From: an uncultured cyanobacterium
GTDB taxonomy: Bacteria > Cyanobacteriota > Cyanobacteriia > PCC-6307 > Cyanobiaceae
Length of the DNA stretch: 6,453 nucleotides
Direction: 5' to 3'
Assembly (NCBI GenBank): GCA_903934745.1
Contig: CAIZOZ010000083.1
Coordinates: forward strand, 1-6,453
Both the position numbers and the translations under genes were made by a program. The notes beneath the pieces were generated by a model. The model was not told the origin of the DNA. It worked only from the letters and a program-made list of their open reading frames with translations, and made no database searches. Positions 1 to 6,154 of this stretch are shown here, in pieces. Every line of letters starts with the position of its first letter. The stretch's first letter is position 1.

Positions 1-96
1 GCAGACCGCATAGGGCATGGCACCCTTCAGGCCCGAGAGGCGGCTTCGGCGCTTGACGCGACGCTCCATGGCGGTTGCCGAGGCTGAAGTGCTCAT
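1..96 (-). CDS. nrtB: Nitrate ABC transporter permease, N-terminal fragment (nrtB position)
   Basis: An open reading frame begins with ATG at base 96 on the minus strand and runs off the left edge after 32 codons. The visible peptide starts MSTSASATAMERRVKRRSRL and continues through a short stretch ending AMPYAVC. It is a basic, cytoplasmic-looking N terminus with no membrane segment yet. The fragment is too short to identify by motif. The call rests on position: it lies 85 bases downstream of nrtA on the same strand, where the canonical nrtABCD order places the integral-membrane permease NrtB, which would form the nitrate channel across the plasma membrane. The upstream bases show no clear Shine-Dalgarno sequence, only a weak GGA about 13 bases before the start. 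A second in-frame ATG at codon 10 is an alternative start. That a gene begins here is fairly likely; its identity is inferred from order. Confidence 0.6.
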   Translation of the reverse strand, partial: MSTSASATAMERRVKRRSRLSGLKGAMPYAVC

Positions 97-146
97 GAGA
101 AAACTGTCCGTTCAGAAGGTATTGAGGCAGGGATTCACCTACCCCG

Positions 147-166
147 TTCTTGGCTGGTCCCAAGAA
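147..166 (-). repeat. Intercistronic stem-loop between nrtA and nrtB
   Basis: Read on the minus strand, a perfect 7-bp inverted repeat (TTCTTGG, 6-base loop GACCAG, CCAAGAA) starts 15 bases after the nrtA stop codon. No run of T follows it, so it does not look like a standard intrinsic terminator. Its position between a binding-protein gene and a permease gene suggests a transcript-stabilising or partial-termination element that raises nrtA mRNA over nrtB. The repeat is seen in the sequence; the role is inferred. Confidence 0.5.
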
Positions 167-181
167 ATTGACCGGGTAAAA

Positions 182-1483
182 TCACGCCATGGCCTTTATT
201 GCGAGGCTATCAAGATAGGCTTTCGGATTCTCTGGGTCAAATACAACACCATCAAAGAAGGTTTCCTTGCCACGGGAATCACTCGCCGGAATGGCTTTTT
301 CCTGCCCGATCGCTGTTGCCGCCAATTTCCAGAGATCGGCTCGATTGACTTTATTCACCAGGGCATCAATATCACTGTCGGCGGGCAAGTAGCCCCAGCG
401 CATGTCTTCGGTGACAAACCACTTATCGTGACTCTTGTAGGGGAAGGAGGCATTGGCAGCCCAGAACAGCATCCGCATCGGGCTGTCCTTAACCATGCGA
501 CCGTCCCCATAATTGACATTGCCGGCGAGGCGGGGCTTGATGTCTTCCACCTTGGCCTTGATGTACTTGTCCTTGGCGATGATCTCGCACATCTCATCAA
601 GATTGTTCGGATCATCACACCACATCTGTGCTTCCTGCACAGCCATCAACAGAGCCTGGGTGGCCTGGGGGTTCTTGTCCACCCAATCGGCCCGCATCGA
701 GAATGATTTTTCTGGGTGCTTATTCCAGATCTCGCCCGTCTGGGTCGCTGTATAGCCGAGCTGCTTATTGACCAATCTCTGGTTCCAGGGCTCACCGACG
801 CAGAACACATCCATCGTACCTGTCTGCATATTCGCCACCATCTGGGGTGGCGGAACCACCACCAAGTCGGCATCTTTATTGGGATCGATGCCATTGGCTG
901 CCAGCCAATAGCGCATCCAGAGATCGTGGGTTCCACCTGGAAATGTCACGGCTGCTTTCAACTTGCGGCCAAGCCCACTGGCCGCCTTGGCCAGACCTGC
1001 TTTGTTGTCCACGCTCAGCTTGTCTCCCAGCAGAGCCTTGGATGCTGAGATGCCCTGACCCTGGAGGTTGAGTCGCGCCAGAATATACATCGGCAGCGGC
1101 TCCTTGCTCTTAGTGATCTTACCGGTGGCGAGCAAATAGGGCATCGGCGAAAGAATGTGAGCCCCATCAATGCCACCACGCTCACTACCGAGCTCGAGAT
1201 TATCGCGAGTAACAGCCCATGAAGTCTGCTTCACCACCTTCACATCAGGCATGCCATGTTTGGCAAAAAATCCCTTTTCCTTGGCAATGATCACGGGCGC
1301 GGCATCGGTTAGGGCGATGAAGCCCAGGGTGGCGCCCTTCACGTTGCCGCTATTGCCACTTCCGCCGGCGGGTGCCGTGGTGGTGGAGTCTTCTTTCCTG
1401 CCACCGCAAGCGGCAAGTAAGGCCGTTCCAGCAGCGGTGCCGACGGCAGTGAGCAGGAACCTACGACGTGAAAAAGTCGCCAT
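182..1483 (-). CDS. nrtA: Nitrate/nitrite-binding lipoprotein of ABC transporter (NrtA)
   Basis: This is a 433-residue periplasmic substrate-binding protein of the NrtA/CmpA/SsuA family that captures nitrate for the NrtBCD importer. The N terminus has a twin-arginine signal (SRRRFLL, residues 5-11) and a lipobox LLAAC with the acceptor cysteine at residue 26. A Gly/Ser/Asn/Thr-rich linker to about residue 48 follows, so the mature protein is probably a Tat-exported lipoprotein. From memory of the Synechocystis NrtA structure, the nitrate ligands are Trp102, Gln155, His196 and Lys269. Plausible equivalents here are Trp89 (TSWAVTRDN), Gln143 (LNLQGQGIS), His186 (PGGTHDLWMRYWL) and Lys259 (KHPEKSF). 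Conservation of His and Lys favours nitrate over the bicarbonate-binding paralogue CmpA. Length is near the family norm of about 440. The start is the ATG that gives the complete signal peptide; the Shine-Dalgarno is weak. GC is markedly lower than in the genes to the right. Confidence 0.93.
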   Translation of the reverse strand: MATFSRRRFLLTAVGTAAGTALLAACGGRKEDSTTTAPAGGSGNSGNVKGATLGFIALTDAAPVIIAKEKGFFAKHGMPDVKVVKQTSWAVTRDNLELGSERGGIDGAHILSPMPYLLATGKITKSKEPLPMYILARLNLQGQGISASKALLGDKLSVDNKAGLAKAASGLGRKLKAAVTFPGGTHDLWMRYWLAANGIDPNKDADLVVVPPPQMVANMQTGTMDVFCVGEPWNQRLVNKQLGYTATQTGEIWNKHPEKSFSMRADWVDKNPQATQALLMAVQEAQMWCDDPNNLDEMCEIIAKDKYIKAKVEDIKPRLAGNVNYGDGRMVKDSPMRMLFWAANASFPYKSHDKWFVTEDMRWGYLPADSDIDALVNKVNRADLWKLAATAIGQEKAIPASDSRGKETFFDGVVFDPENPKAYLDSLAIKAMA

Positions 1484-1690
1484 GGAGACAAGCCAAGGGG
1501 GTGGAGAAATTGGTGCTGTGCCATGTCCTGGAGACCAGACAGTCCCAGGGTTTGGAAGCGAAGGCTGGCTTCGATCAGCGGTGAAAGGACTGGCTCAGAG
1601 AGCGGGCGGCCAGTGCATCCAGATCAGGCTTCTCAAAGAAGTGCGCTGATCAGAACAAATATTGTGCCGGCGCAAATGCTTACCGACCCC

Positions 1691-1735
1691 TCTATAAGAC
1701 CATGCCCCGATTAAGCCAGGCGTCGCATTGACTAC
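1691..1735 (-). promoter_or_regulatory. Candidate NtcA-activated promoter of nrtA
   Basis: On the minus strand GTA-GTCAATGC-GAC (1735 to 1722) matches five of six defined bases of the NtcA consensus GTA-N8-TAC. A possible -10 box, TATAGA, follows at 1696 to 1691 after 25 bases, slightly more than the usual 22-23. Only two GTA triplets exist on this strand between nrtA and the next gene, and this is the better one. NtcA control of nitrate uptake genes is established in cyanobacteria; assignment to this site is inference. It would imply a leader of about 200 bases. Confidence 0.35.
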
Positions 1736-1832
1736 CAAAAATGGATTTCGCGACCTGCCCAGCCTCGGCCTCCAGCGCCTGATCAGATTGGCTCCAGCAG
1801 GCCAAACTGCCGCTTTGAGCACGTCAACCGGT

Positions 1833-1873
1833 GGCGGACGTCGCCGGCACTGCGGCTGGGCGGAGACGTCGCC
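1833..1873. repeat. Paired GACGTC-centred repeats downstream of the TrpD-like gene
   Basis: GGCGGACGTCGCC (1833-1845) recurs as GGCGGAGACGTCGCC (1859-1873), differing by a two-base insertion. Each copy is itself nearly palindromic, so the pair can also form an imperfect stem with a 13-base loop. It lies 44 bases past the stop of the TrpD-like gene. Transcript termination is possible, but no T tract follows on the minus strand, so this is only a weak terminator candidate. Confidence 0.35.
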
Positions 1874-1916
1874 TTCAGCGCTGCCGACCTGCCTGTGTCC
1901 GCCCTCGGGGAAGGGA

Positions 1917-2945
1917 TCATGCCGTCAGCTTCTGCCGCAGCCGTTCACCACTCCGGGCCAGCAGGAGGGCACGAGCTTGCTCAAGGGCTCGCTCCAGGCT
2001 GGGGTAACGATCGCTGAGCCAGAGGTAGGCGCCGAGATTCCAGAGCAGGGCCTCCGCCAGCGGACCCTCCCCCCGCAAGGCCGCCAGACCATCACGGCGC
2101 CAGTCGTCGAGGCCCGTCCAGACCACTTCCGCTGCCGTGATGCCATGGTCACGGGGGTGGAGCAAAATGCGCTCCATTTCACCCTGGCGCACGCGGGCGG
2201 TGATCCCGGCGCGGGTCGTGGGCAGATCAGTGGAACCCTCGAGCCCCTTGACCGTGAGCACGTCGGTTTCGTCCGCAGCGGCCAGCGCTTCCCAGGCCCG
2301 AGTTTCCGTCGGCGGGTGCACGAAACCGCTCACCAGCAGCCGCTCACCCTGGTGGGGCGTCCACAGCAATTCCAGACTGGCCACGGGCGGGCGTTTGCCG
2401 ATCGCGTCCCGGATCGCCACCAGCCGTTCGGCAGCGGGGAAGTGATCGGGCTGGTGCGTGAGGGCGAGGCCATGGTGATCAAGGCGCTGCTGGATCGTCT
2501 CCAGCGGCAGGCCACGCCATTCGAGTCCCAGGGCTTCAAACAGCTCCGCCAGGGTGATGCCGTACTTCACCGGCATCGGTCCGCCGCCATGCAGCACCAC
2601 CGGCAATCCCTCGGCCGCCAGGGCCAGGGCGAGCAGGGGGAGGAGCGGCGCCGTGCGGCTGCGACCGTCATAGGGCACCCCGAAACAGAGGGCACGGCGG
2701 CCCGATGTCGTGAGGATCGGGCCCTGGGCTCGGTAACCGTCGAGCATGCCGGTCAGTTCTTGCGGCGATGGACGACGGATGCGATGGGCGATCAGAAAGG
2801 CCCCCATCTGGGCGTCATCAACCAGGCCCTGCAACATCAATTCGATCGCCTGGCGAGCTTCGCTCCGGCTCAGCCCCGTGCTGGTGTGCTCGCCACTGCC
2901 AACCTTGCCGATCAGCTCCCTGAACAGGGCCCTGGAGGGTCCCAT
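1917..2945 (-). CDS. TrpD-like (anthranilate phosphoribosyltransferase family) protein
   Basis: This 342-residue protein has the overall plan of the nucleoside-phosphorylase/TrpD fold. A helical N-terminal domain (residues 5-74, with the family-typical pattern GSGEHTSTGLSRSEA and GAFLIAHRIRRPSPQEL) is followed by an alpha/beta domain. The PRPP-binding signature GTGGD of true TrpD is absent: the equivalent place reads GVPYDGRSRT (89-98). The anthranilate-side HGN motif is replaced by HGGGPMP (119-125), and a KGLEGSTDLP segment (233-242) stands near the usual acidic metal-binding site. It is therefore probably not the tryptophan enzyme. It is closer to the TrpD2/YbiB-type group; the E. coli member is reported to bind nucleic acids. 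I start it at the ATG at 2945 because MGPSRALF matches the family start and usual length. An upstream TTG at 3023 would add 26 low-complexity residues and run into the NtcA-like site. It is divergent from nirA. Confidence 0.8.
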   Translation of the reverse strand: MGPSRALFRELIGKVGSGEHTSTGLSRSEARQAIELMLQGLVDDAQMGAFLIAHRIRRPSPQELTGMLDGYRAQGPILTTSGRRALCFGVPYDGRSRTAPLLPLLALALAAEGLPVVLHGGGPMPVKYGITLAELFEALGLEWRGLPLETIQQRLDHHGLALTHQPDHFPAAERLVAIRDAIGKRPPVASLELLWTPHQGERLLVSGFVHPPTETRAWEALAAADETDVLTVKGLEGSTDLPTTRAGITARVRQGEMERILLHPRDHGITAAEVVWTGLDDWRRDGLAALRGEGPLAEALLWNLGAYLWLSDRYPSLERALEQARALLLARSGERLRQKLTA

Positions 2946-3010
2946 CGCTTGCAACCGGTCGCTGCGGCGGTCGTGATCGGTGTCGGTGGTCGGGACCGCG
3001 GCTGAATTCC

Positions 3011-3056
3011 GTAGCGGTTGCAACAGGGCTGCCGGGGGTCTGAATGTTCCTATTCT
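3011..3056 (+). promoter_or_regulatory. Candidate NtcA-activated promoter of nirA
   Basis: GTA-GCGGTTGC-AAC (3011-3024) matches five of six bases of GTA-N8-TAC, and TATTCT (3051-3056) fits the TA-N3-T form of the -10 box seen at NtcA promoters. The spacing of 26 bases is a little wide. This is the only GTA triplet in the 201-base divergent region. If used, transcription would begin near 3063, giving a leader of about 84 bases. A 7-C run (3091-3097) and a repeated TGACCCCC (3088-3095 and 3123-3130) lie in that leader. Confidence 0.4.
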
Positions 3057-3146
3057 TCCTCAGAGCGTTGGCGGTTTCCAAAGGCTGTGACCCCCCCGGT
3101 CATTCCCATTGGTTTGCAGTCCTGACCCCCAACAGCAGCTCAGAAC

Positions 3147-4736
3147 ATGCCCGATCCCGCCGATCTTGTCGCTCAAAACGCTGGCCCACGACCAGCCACC
3201 ACCGCCCTGCAGCCTGCGCCTGCCCTGAGCAAAATCGAGCAGATCAAGGCTGCCTACTGCGGCCTTGATCTGGCGAGCCGCCTTGATGAGCTGGCGGCCC
3301 AAGGTTGGGAGTCGCTCGATGAGGCCACGCTCACCATCCATCTGAAATGGCTGGGGATCTTTTTCAGGCCTGTGACCCCAGGTCGCTTCATGGTGCGTCT
3401 GCGATTGCCGAATGGGGTGATCAGCGCCAACCAGCTGGCTGTCCTGGCCGAGGCGGTGGATCGTTGCGGCGAGCACGGCAGCGCCGACATCACCACACGT
3501 CAGAACCTCCAGCTACGCGGGCTGCTGCTGGAGGATATGGCCCCCTTGTTGGCGCAGCTGGAGGCGGTGGGGCTGACGAGCCGTCAGTCGGGCCACGACA
3601 ACCCGCGCAACATCACCGGCAACCCATTGGCCGGCATCGATCCTGAGGAATGGATCGACACCCGCCCGCTGGTGGAGGCGATCCAGGCCGTGCTGATCGG
3701 ACCCGACGGCCCGTCCAACCTGCCGCGCAAGTTCAACGTGGCGGTGGGTGGAGCGCCCGACAGCTTCCTGCTGCATAACGATCTGGCCTTCCTGCCGGCT
3801 AATCACCAGGGCGAGCTCGGTTTCACGGTGATGGTGGGTGGTTTTTTCTCCGCCCAGCGCAATGCCCTGGCCATCCCTCTGGGTCTCTGGCTGCGCGCCG
3901 ATCAGCTGCCCGCCTTCACCCTGGCGGTGCTGCGTCATTACGAACAGAACGGCGACCGTTCCAGCCGGAGCCGTTGCCGGCTCATGTACCTGATTGAAGC
4001 CCGGGGCCTGGAGACCTACCGCTCCGAGGTGCTCCAGGCTTACGCGAAGCTAGGTGCGACGGAAGCGGTGGCAGAGCACGATGGCTCCCATCTGGTGACC
4101 CGAGCCCCGCGGGATGTCTGCGGCATCCATGCCCAGAAACAAACCGGGCGCTGCTGGGTGGGTCTGAACGTGCCGATGGGCCGCCTCGATGCTGACGCCA
4201 TGGCGGAGCTGGCCCAGCTGGCACGCCGCTACGGCCGTGGCGAGTTACGGCTGAGTGAGAGCCAGAACGTGGTGATCGCTGATGTGCCGACGGAGCAGCT
4301 GCCAAGGCTGCTGGAGGAGCCACTGCTGCGGCGCTTCCCCACCACACCGGGCCCGCTGCTGGCCGAGGCGGTGAGTTGCACCGGCAATCGCTACTGCAGT
4401 TTTGCCCTGATTCCCACCAAGAGCACGGCCCAGGCCGTGCTGGAGGAGCTGGAGCAAAGGCTTGAGTTCCCCCATCCGCTCCGCACCCACTGGACCGGTT
4501 GCCCCAATGCCTGTGGCCAGCCCTACCTGGGCCAGATCGGGCTGATCGGGGCCAAGGCTCGTCTGGATGGCCAGATGGTGGAAGCCGTGAAGATCTACCT
4601 CGGCGGCTCAATGCAGGCCGATCCGCGCCTGGCCGAACTGCACGACAAAGGAGTACCCCTCAGCGCCCTGCCAGACCGATTGGAAGCACTGCTGGTGGAA
4701 CACTTCGGAGCACGGAGAAGGGAAGCCAGGGCTTAG
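3147..4736 (+). CDS. nirA: Ferredoxin-nitrite reductase
   Basis: This 529-residue enzyme catalyses the six-electron reduction of nitrite to ammonium with reduced ferredoxin, in the cytoplasm. It shows the two-fold repeat plan of the nitrite/sulfite reductase family: ferredoxin-like half-domains near residues 65-135 and 330-400, each followed by a siroheme/4Fe-4S-binding domain. TTRQNLQLRG (116-125) is the conserved siroheme-contact segment. The cluster ligands are Cys411 and Cys417 (SCTGNRYC) with Cys452 and Cys456 (TGCPNACG). The CTGN form is typical of nitrite rather than sulfite reductases. There is no C-terminal ferredoxin domain of the kind found in some cyanobacterial NirA proteins. The first about 27 residues are Pro/Ala-rich and poorly conserved in type; conserved-looking sequence begins at LSKIEQIKAAYCGL, so a slightly later start cannot be excluded. 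No strong Shine-Dalgarno is present. Siroheme-related genes follow on the same strand. Confidence 0.96.
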   Translation: MPDPADLVAQNAGPRPATTALQPAPALSKIEQIKAAYCGLDLASRLDELAAQGWESLDEATLTIHLKWLGIFFRPVTPGRFMVRLRLPNGVISANQLAVLAEAVDRCGEHGSADITTRQNLQLRGLLLEDMAPLLAQLEAVGLTSRQSGHDNPRNITGNPLAGIDPEEWIDTRPLVEAIQAVLIGPDGPSNLPRKFNVAVGGAPDSFLLHNDLAFLPANHQGELGFTVMVGGFFSAQRNALAIPLGLWLRADQLPAFTLAVLRHYEQNGDRSSRSRCRLMYLIEARGLETYRSEVLQAYAKLGATEAVAEHDGSHLVTRAPRDVCGIHAQKQTGRCWVGLNVPMGRLDADAMAELAQLARRYGRGELRLSESQNVVIADVPTEQLPRLLEEPLLRRFPTTPGPLLAEAVSCTGNRYCSFALIPTKSTAQAVLEELEQRLEFPHPLRTHWTGCPNACGQPYLGQIGLIGAKARLDGQMVEAVKIYLGGSMQADPRLAELHDKGVPLSALPDRLEALLVEHFGARRREARA

Positions 4737-4771
4737 CGGCAGCGGTCCTGATCTGGGTTGTTCAGAGAGAG

Positions 4772-4786
4772 GGATCGCACCGATCC
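4772..4786 (+). repeat. Small stem-loop in the nirA to CbiX-like spacer
   Basis: GGATCG-CAC-CGATCC is a perfect 6-bp inverted repeat with a 3-base loop, 35 bases after the nirA stop. No T tract follows directly; the nearest is GTTTTT at 4827-4832. It could attenuate or protect the nirA message, or be chance. The 104-base spacer also leaves room for a separate promoter, but I see no convincing one. Confidence 0.35.
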
Positions 4787-4840
4787 GCTGACCATCTACA
4801 GGCACCAATCCCGCCGCTTAGCGCTTGTTTTTCACTGGCC

Positions 4841-6154
4841 ATGACCCTGTCCCCTTGCCTGTTGCCAACCGTGGGCCTTGATCCCGCCGCACTGCCGCCA
4901 GGCGATAGCGCCGAACGCTGGCCATGGCTGCAGCAGCTGCGGCGGCAACAGGGGCTCAATCCCACGCCCTGGCTGGAGGCGATCGAAGCCGGCCACGTGG
5001 TGCCGGAAGCCGATCTGCTGGAAGTGTTAGCAGACCAGCTTCGGCCCGCCGAAACCCTGCGACTGCTGCGCTGGTGGCTGGCGGCGCCAGAGCGCTATCC
5101 CTCCCTGCCCCAGCGGCTGGGGCGCTTGCGGAATCCTGCGGTGGCCGAGCTGCTGCGCACAGCCCTGGCGGGGCAAGCGGTCGGATCCTGTGAACCGGCG
5201 ACCCAGGCCATCCTCCTGCCGCTGTTGGGGCACCAGCGCCAGCTGCTGGATTTCCCGCTGTTTCAGGGCCTGGCCCTGGAAGCAGGTCCACGCCAGGTGC
5301 GCCAGGCTGCCCTGGAAGGTCTGATGGTGGGGCTGAGCGCCTGGCCGCTGCCGGAGCTGCGTCGCACCCTCGCCCGGTTGGTCACCGATCTCGATCCCCA
5401 TCTGGCGGCTGCCGCGGTGGACGCCCTGGCCCGCCTGCCTCTGGCCCGACCCCAGCTGGTGGCACTGGGCCGTCGCGACCTGGACCCAGCGGTGGCCGAA
5501 CGCCTGACTCGACGGCTGCGGGCGATTCCCGTCAGCCCCCTGCTGTTGCTGATCCATGGGCGTCGTGGGGGAGCCATCCCCCACGAACTCCAGACCCTGG
5601 CCATGGAGGTGGAGCGCCGCCGGGGTGCTCCCGTGCTGTTGCGCTCGATCACGGATCCCGGCTCGGCCGCAGCCTTACCAGCGCTGCCCGGCCTGCAGCT
5701 CGCGCCCCTGTTCCTGCTGCCCGGCACCCATGTTCGGCAGGATCTGCCGCTGCTGCTGGCCCAGTGGCGCCGCCAGCAACCGGTGCGGGCCTGGCCCTTT
5801 CTCGGCGCCTGGCCCCGGTGGCAACAGGCGCTGACGCAGGAGCTGGCGGGGCTGGTTCGTGCCGGGAGTCGCCCCAGGCTGTTGCACCATCCCGTCGAGG
5901 GAAAGCTCGGGGCCCGTTATCTGGCCCATCTCGAGCGGGTCACCCAGGCCGTCTGCGTGGCGGCGCCCCTTTCAGGCGACGAGCTCAGAGCCCTGGAGCC
6001 TGGCCGACCCAGTGGCCTGCTTCCCCTGGCCCTGGCGGCCAGTCGCCTCCAAGAGGAACTGGCTGCAGCCCTTGGCGCAGGCGATGCCGCGCCGCTACTG
6101 GCCCGCCAGCGCCTGCGCACGGTGCTGCTCGAAGAACTTTGTGCGCTGCCATGA
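4841..6154 (+). CDS. CbiX-like sirohydrochlorin chelatase with N-terminal HEAT-like region
   Basis: This 437-residue protein appears to have two parts. Residues about 25-228 are Leu/Ala/Arg-rich helices in short repeating units (for example PRQVRQAALEGLMVGL and DPHLAAAAVDALARLPL), resembling HEAT repeats. Residues about 232-330 resemble the CbiX/SirB chelatase fold. A strand followed by HGRRGG (LLLLIHGRRGG, His239) matches the first catalytic-His motif, and APLFLLPGTHVRQDLPLLL (His297) matches the second (GxHVxxD). A weaker second half (344-410) may be a decayed chelatase repeat, with only a HHP motif near 349. CbiX/SirB enzymes insert iron or cobalt into sirohydrochlorin. Between nirA and cobA, iron insertion for siroheme is the natural guess. 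The frame is open far upstream inside nirA, but that part is antiparallel to no family and is a shadow. ATG 4841 is the first start after the nirA stop. The stop overlaps the cobA start by four bases, suggesting coupled translation. Confidence 0.75.
   Translation: MTLSPCLLPTVGLDPAALPPGDSAERWPWLQQLRRQQGLNPTPWLEAIEAGHVVPEADLLEVLADQLRPAETLRLLRWWLAAPERYPSLPQRLGRLRNPAVAELLRTALAGQAVGSCEPATQAILLPLLGHQRQLLDFPLFQGLALEAGPRQVRQAALEGLMVGLSAWPLPELRRTLARLVTDLDPHLAAAAVDALARLPLARPQLVALGRRDLDPAVAERLTRRLRAIPVSPLLLLIHGRRGGAIPHELQTLAMEVERRRGAPVLLRSITDPGSAAALPALPGLQLAPLFLLPGTHVRQDLPLLLAQWRRQQPVRAWPFLGAWPRWQQALTQELAGLVRAGSRPRLLHHPVEGKLGARYLAHLERVTQAVCVAAPLSGDELRALEPGRPSGLLPLALAASRLQEELAAALGAGDAAPLLARQRLRTVLLEELCALP

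Larger units (their letters stand above)
1484..1916. other. Gene-free region upstream of nrtA, downstream of the TrpD-like gene
   Basis: I see no credible gene in these 433 bases: the open frames crossing it are antisense extensions or low-complexity shadows. Besides the candidate promoter it holds small hairpins in the presumed nrtA leader (CGAAG/CTTCG at 1559-1573 and CTGG/CCAG around 1527-1537). It also holds two copies of the palindrome CTGATCAG (1646-1653 and 1779-1786) and a degenerate GACGTC-centred repeat pair near the TrpD-like stop. There is no tRNA-like or obvious riboswitch fold that I can recognise by eye. Confidence 0.6.

Noticed and set aside
17..706. 229-codon plus-strand frame opposite nrtA and nrtB
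   Set aside because: It is antisense to nrtA and nrtB, spans their spacer and has no domain or ribosome-binding support.
1670..1683. Second NtcA-like candidate GTA-AGCATTTG-CGC (minus strand)
   Set aside because: Only four of six consensus bases match and there is no -10 box at the right distance.
1728..3005. 425-codon open frame on the plus strand opposite the TrpD-like gene
   Set aside because: It is antisense to a gene with clear family features, is rich in Arg/Gln/Pro as expected from GC-rich shadow frames, and shows no recognisable domain.
2946..3023. N-terminal extension of the TrpD-like protein from a TTG codon at 3023
   Set aside because: The 26 extra residues are unlike the family N terminus, have no Shine-Dalgarno and overlap the nirA NtcA-like site; it is kept only as an alternative start.
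3982..4611. 209-codon minus-strand frame inside nirA
   Set aside because: Its composition is dominated by Ser/Pro/Arg/Gly, typical of the reverse frame of a GC-rich gene.
4812..4832. Possible terminator CGCTTAGCG followed by CTTGTTTTT
   Set aside because: The stem is only about three base pairs, too weak for intrinsic termination, and it lies directly before the next gene.
4499..4840. Upstream extension of the CbiX-like frame into nirA
   Set aside because: It overlaps the conserved Cys452/Cys456 region and C terminus of nirA in another frame, and the translated part is low-complexity Arg/Gly/Pro sequence. ATG 4841 is the sensible start.
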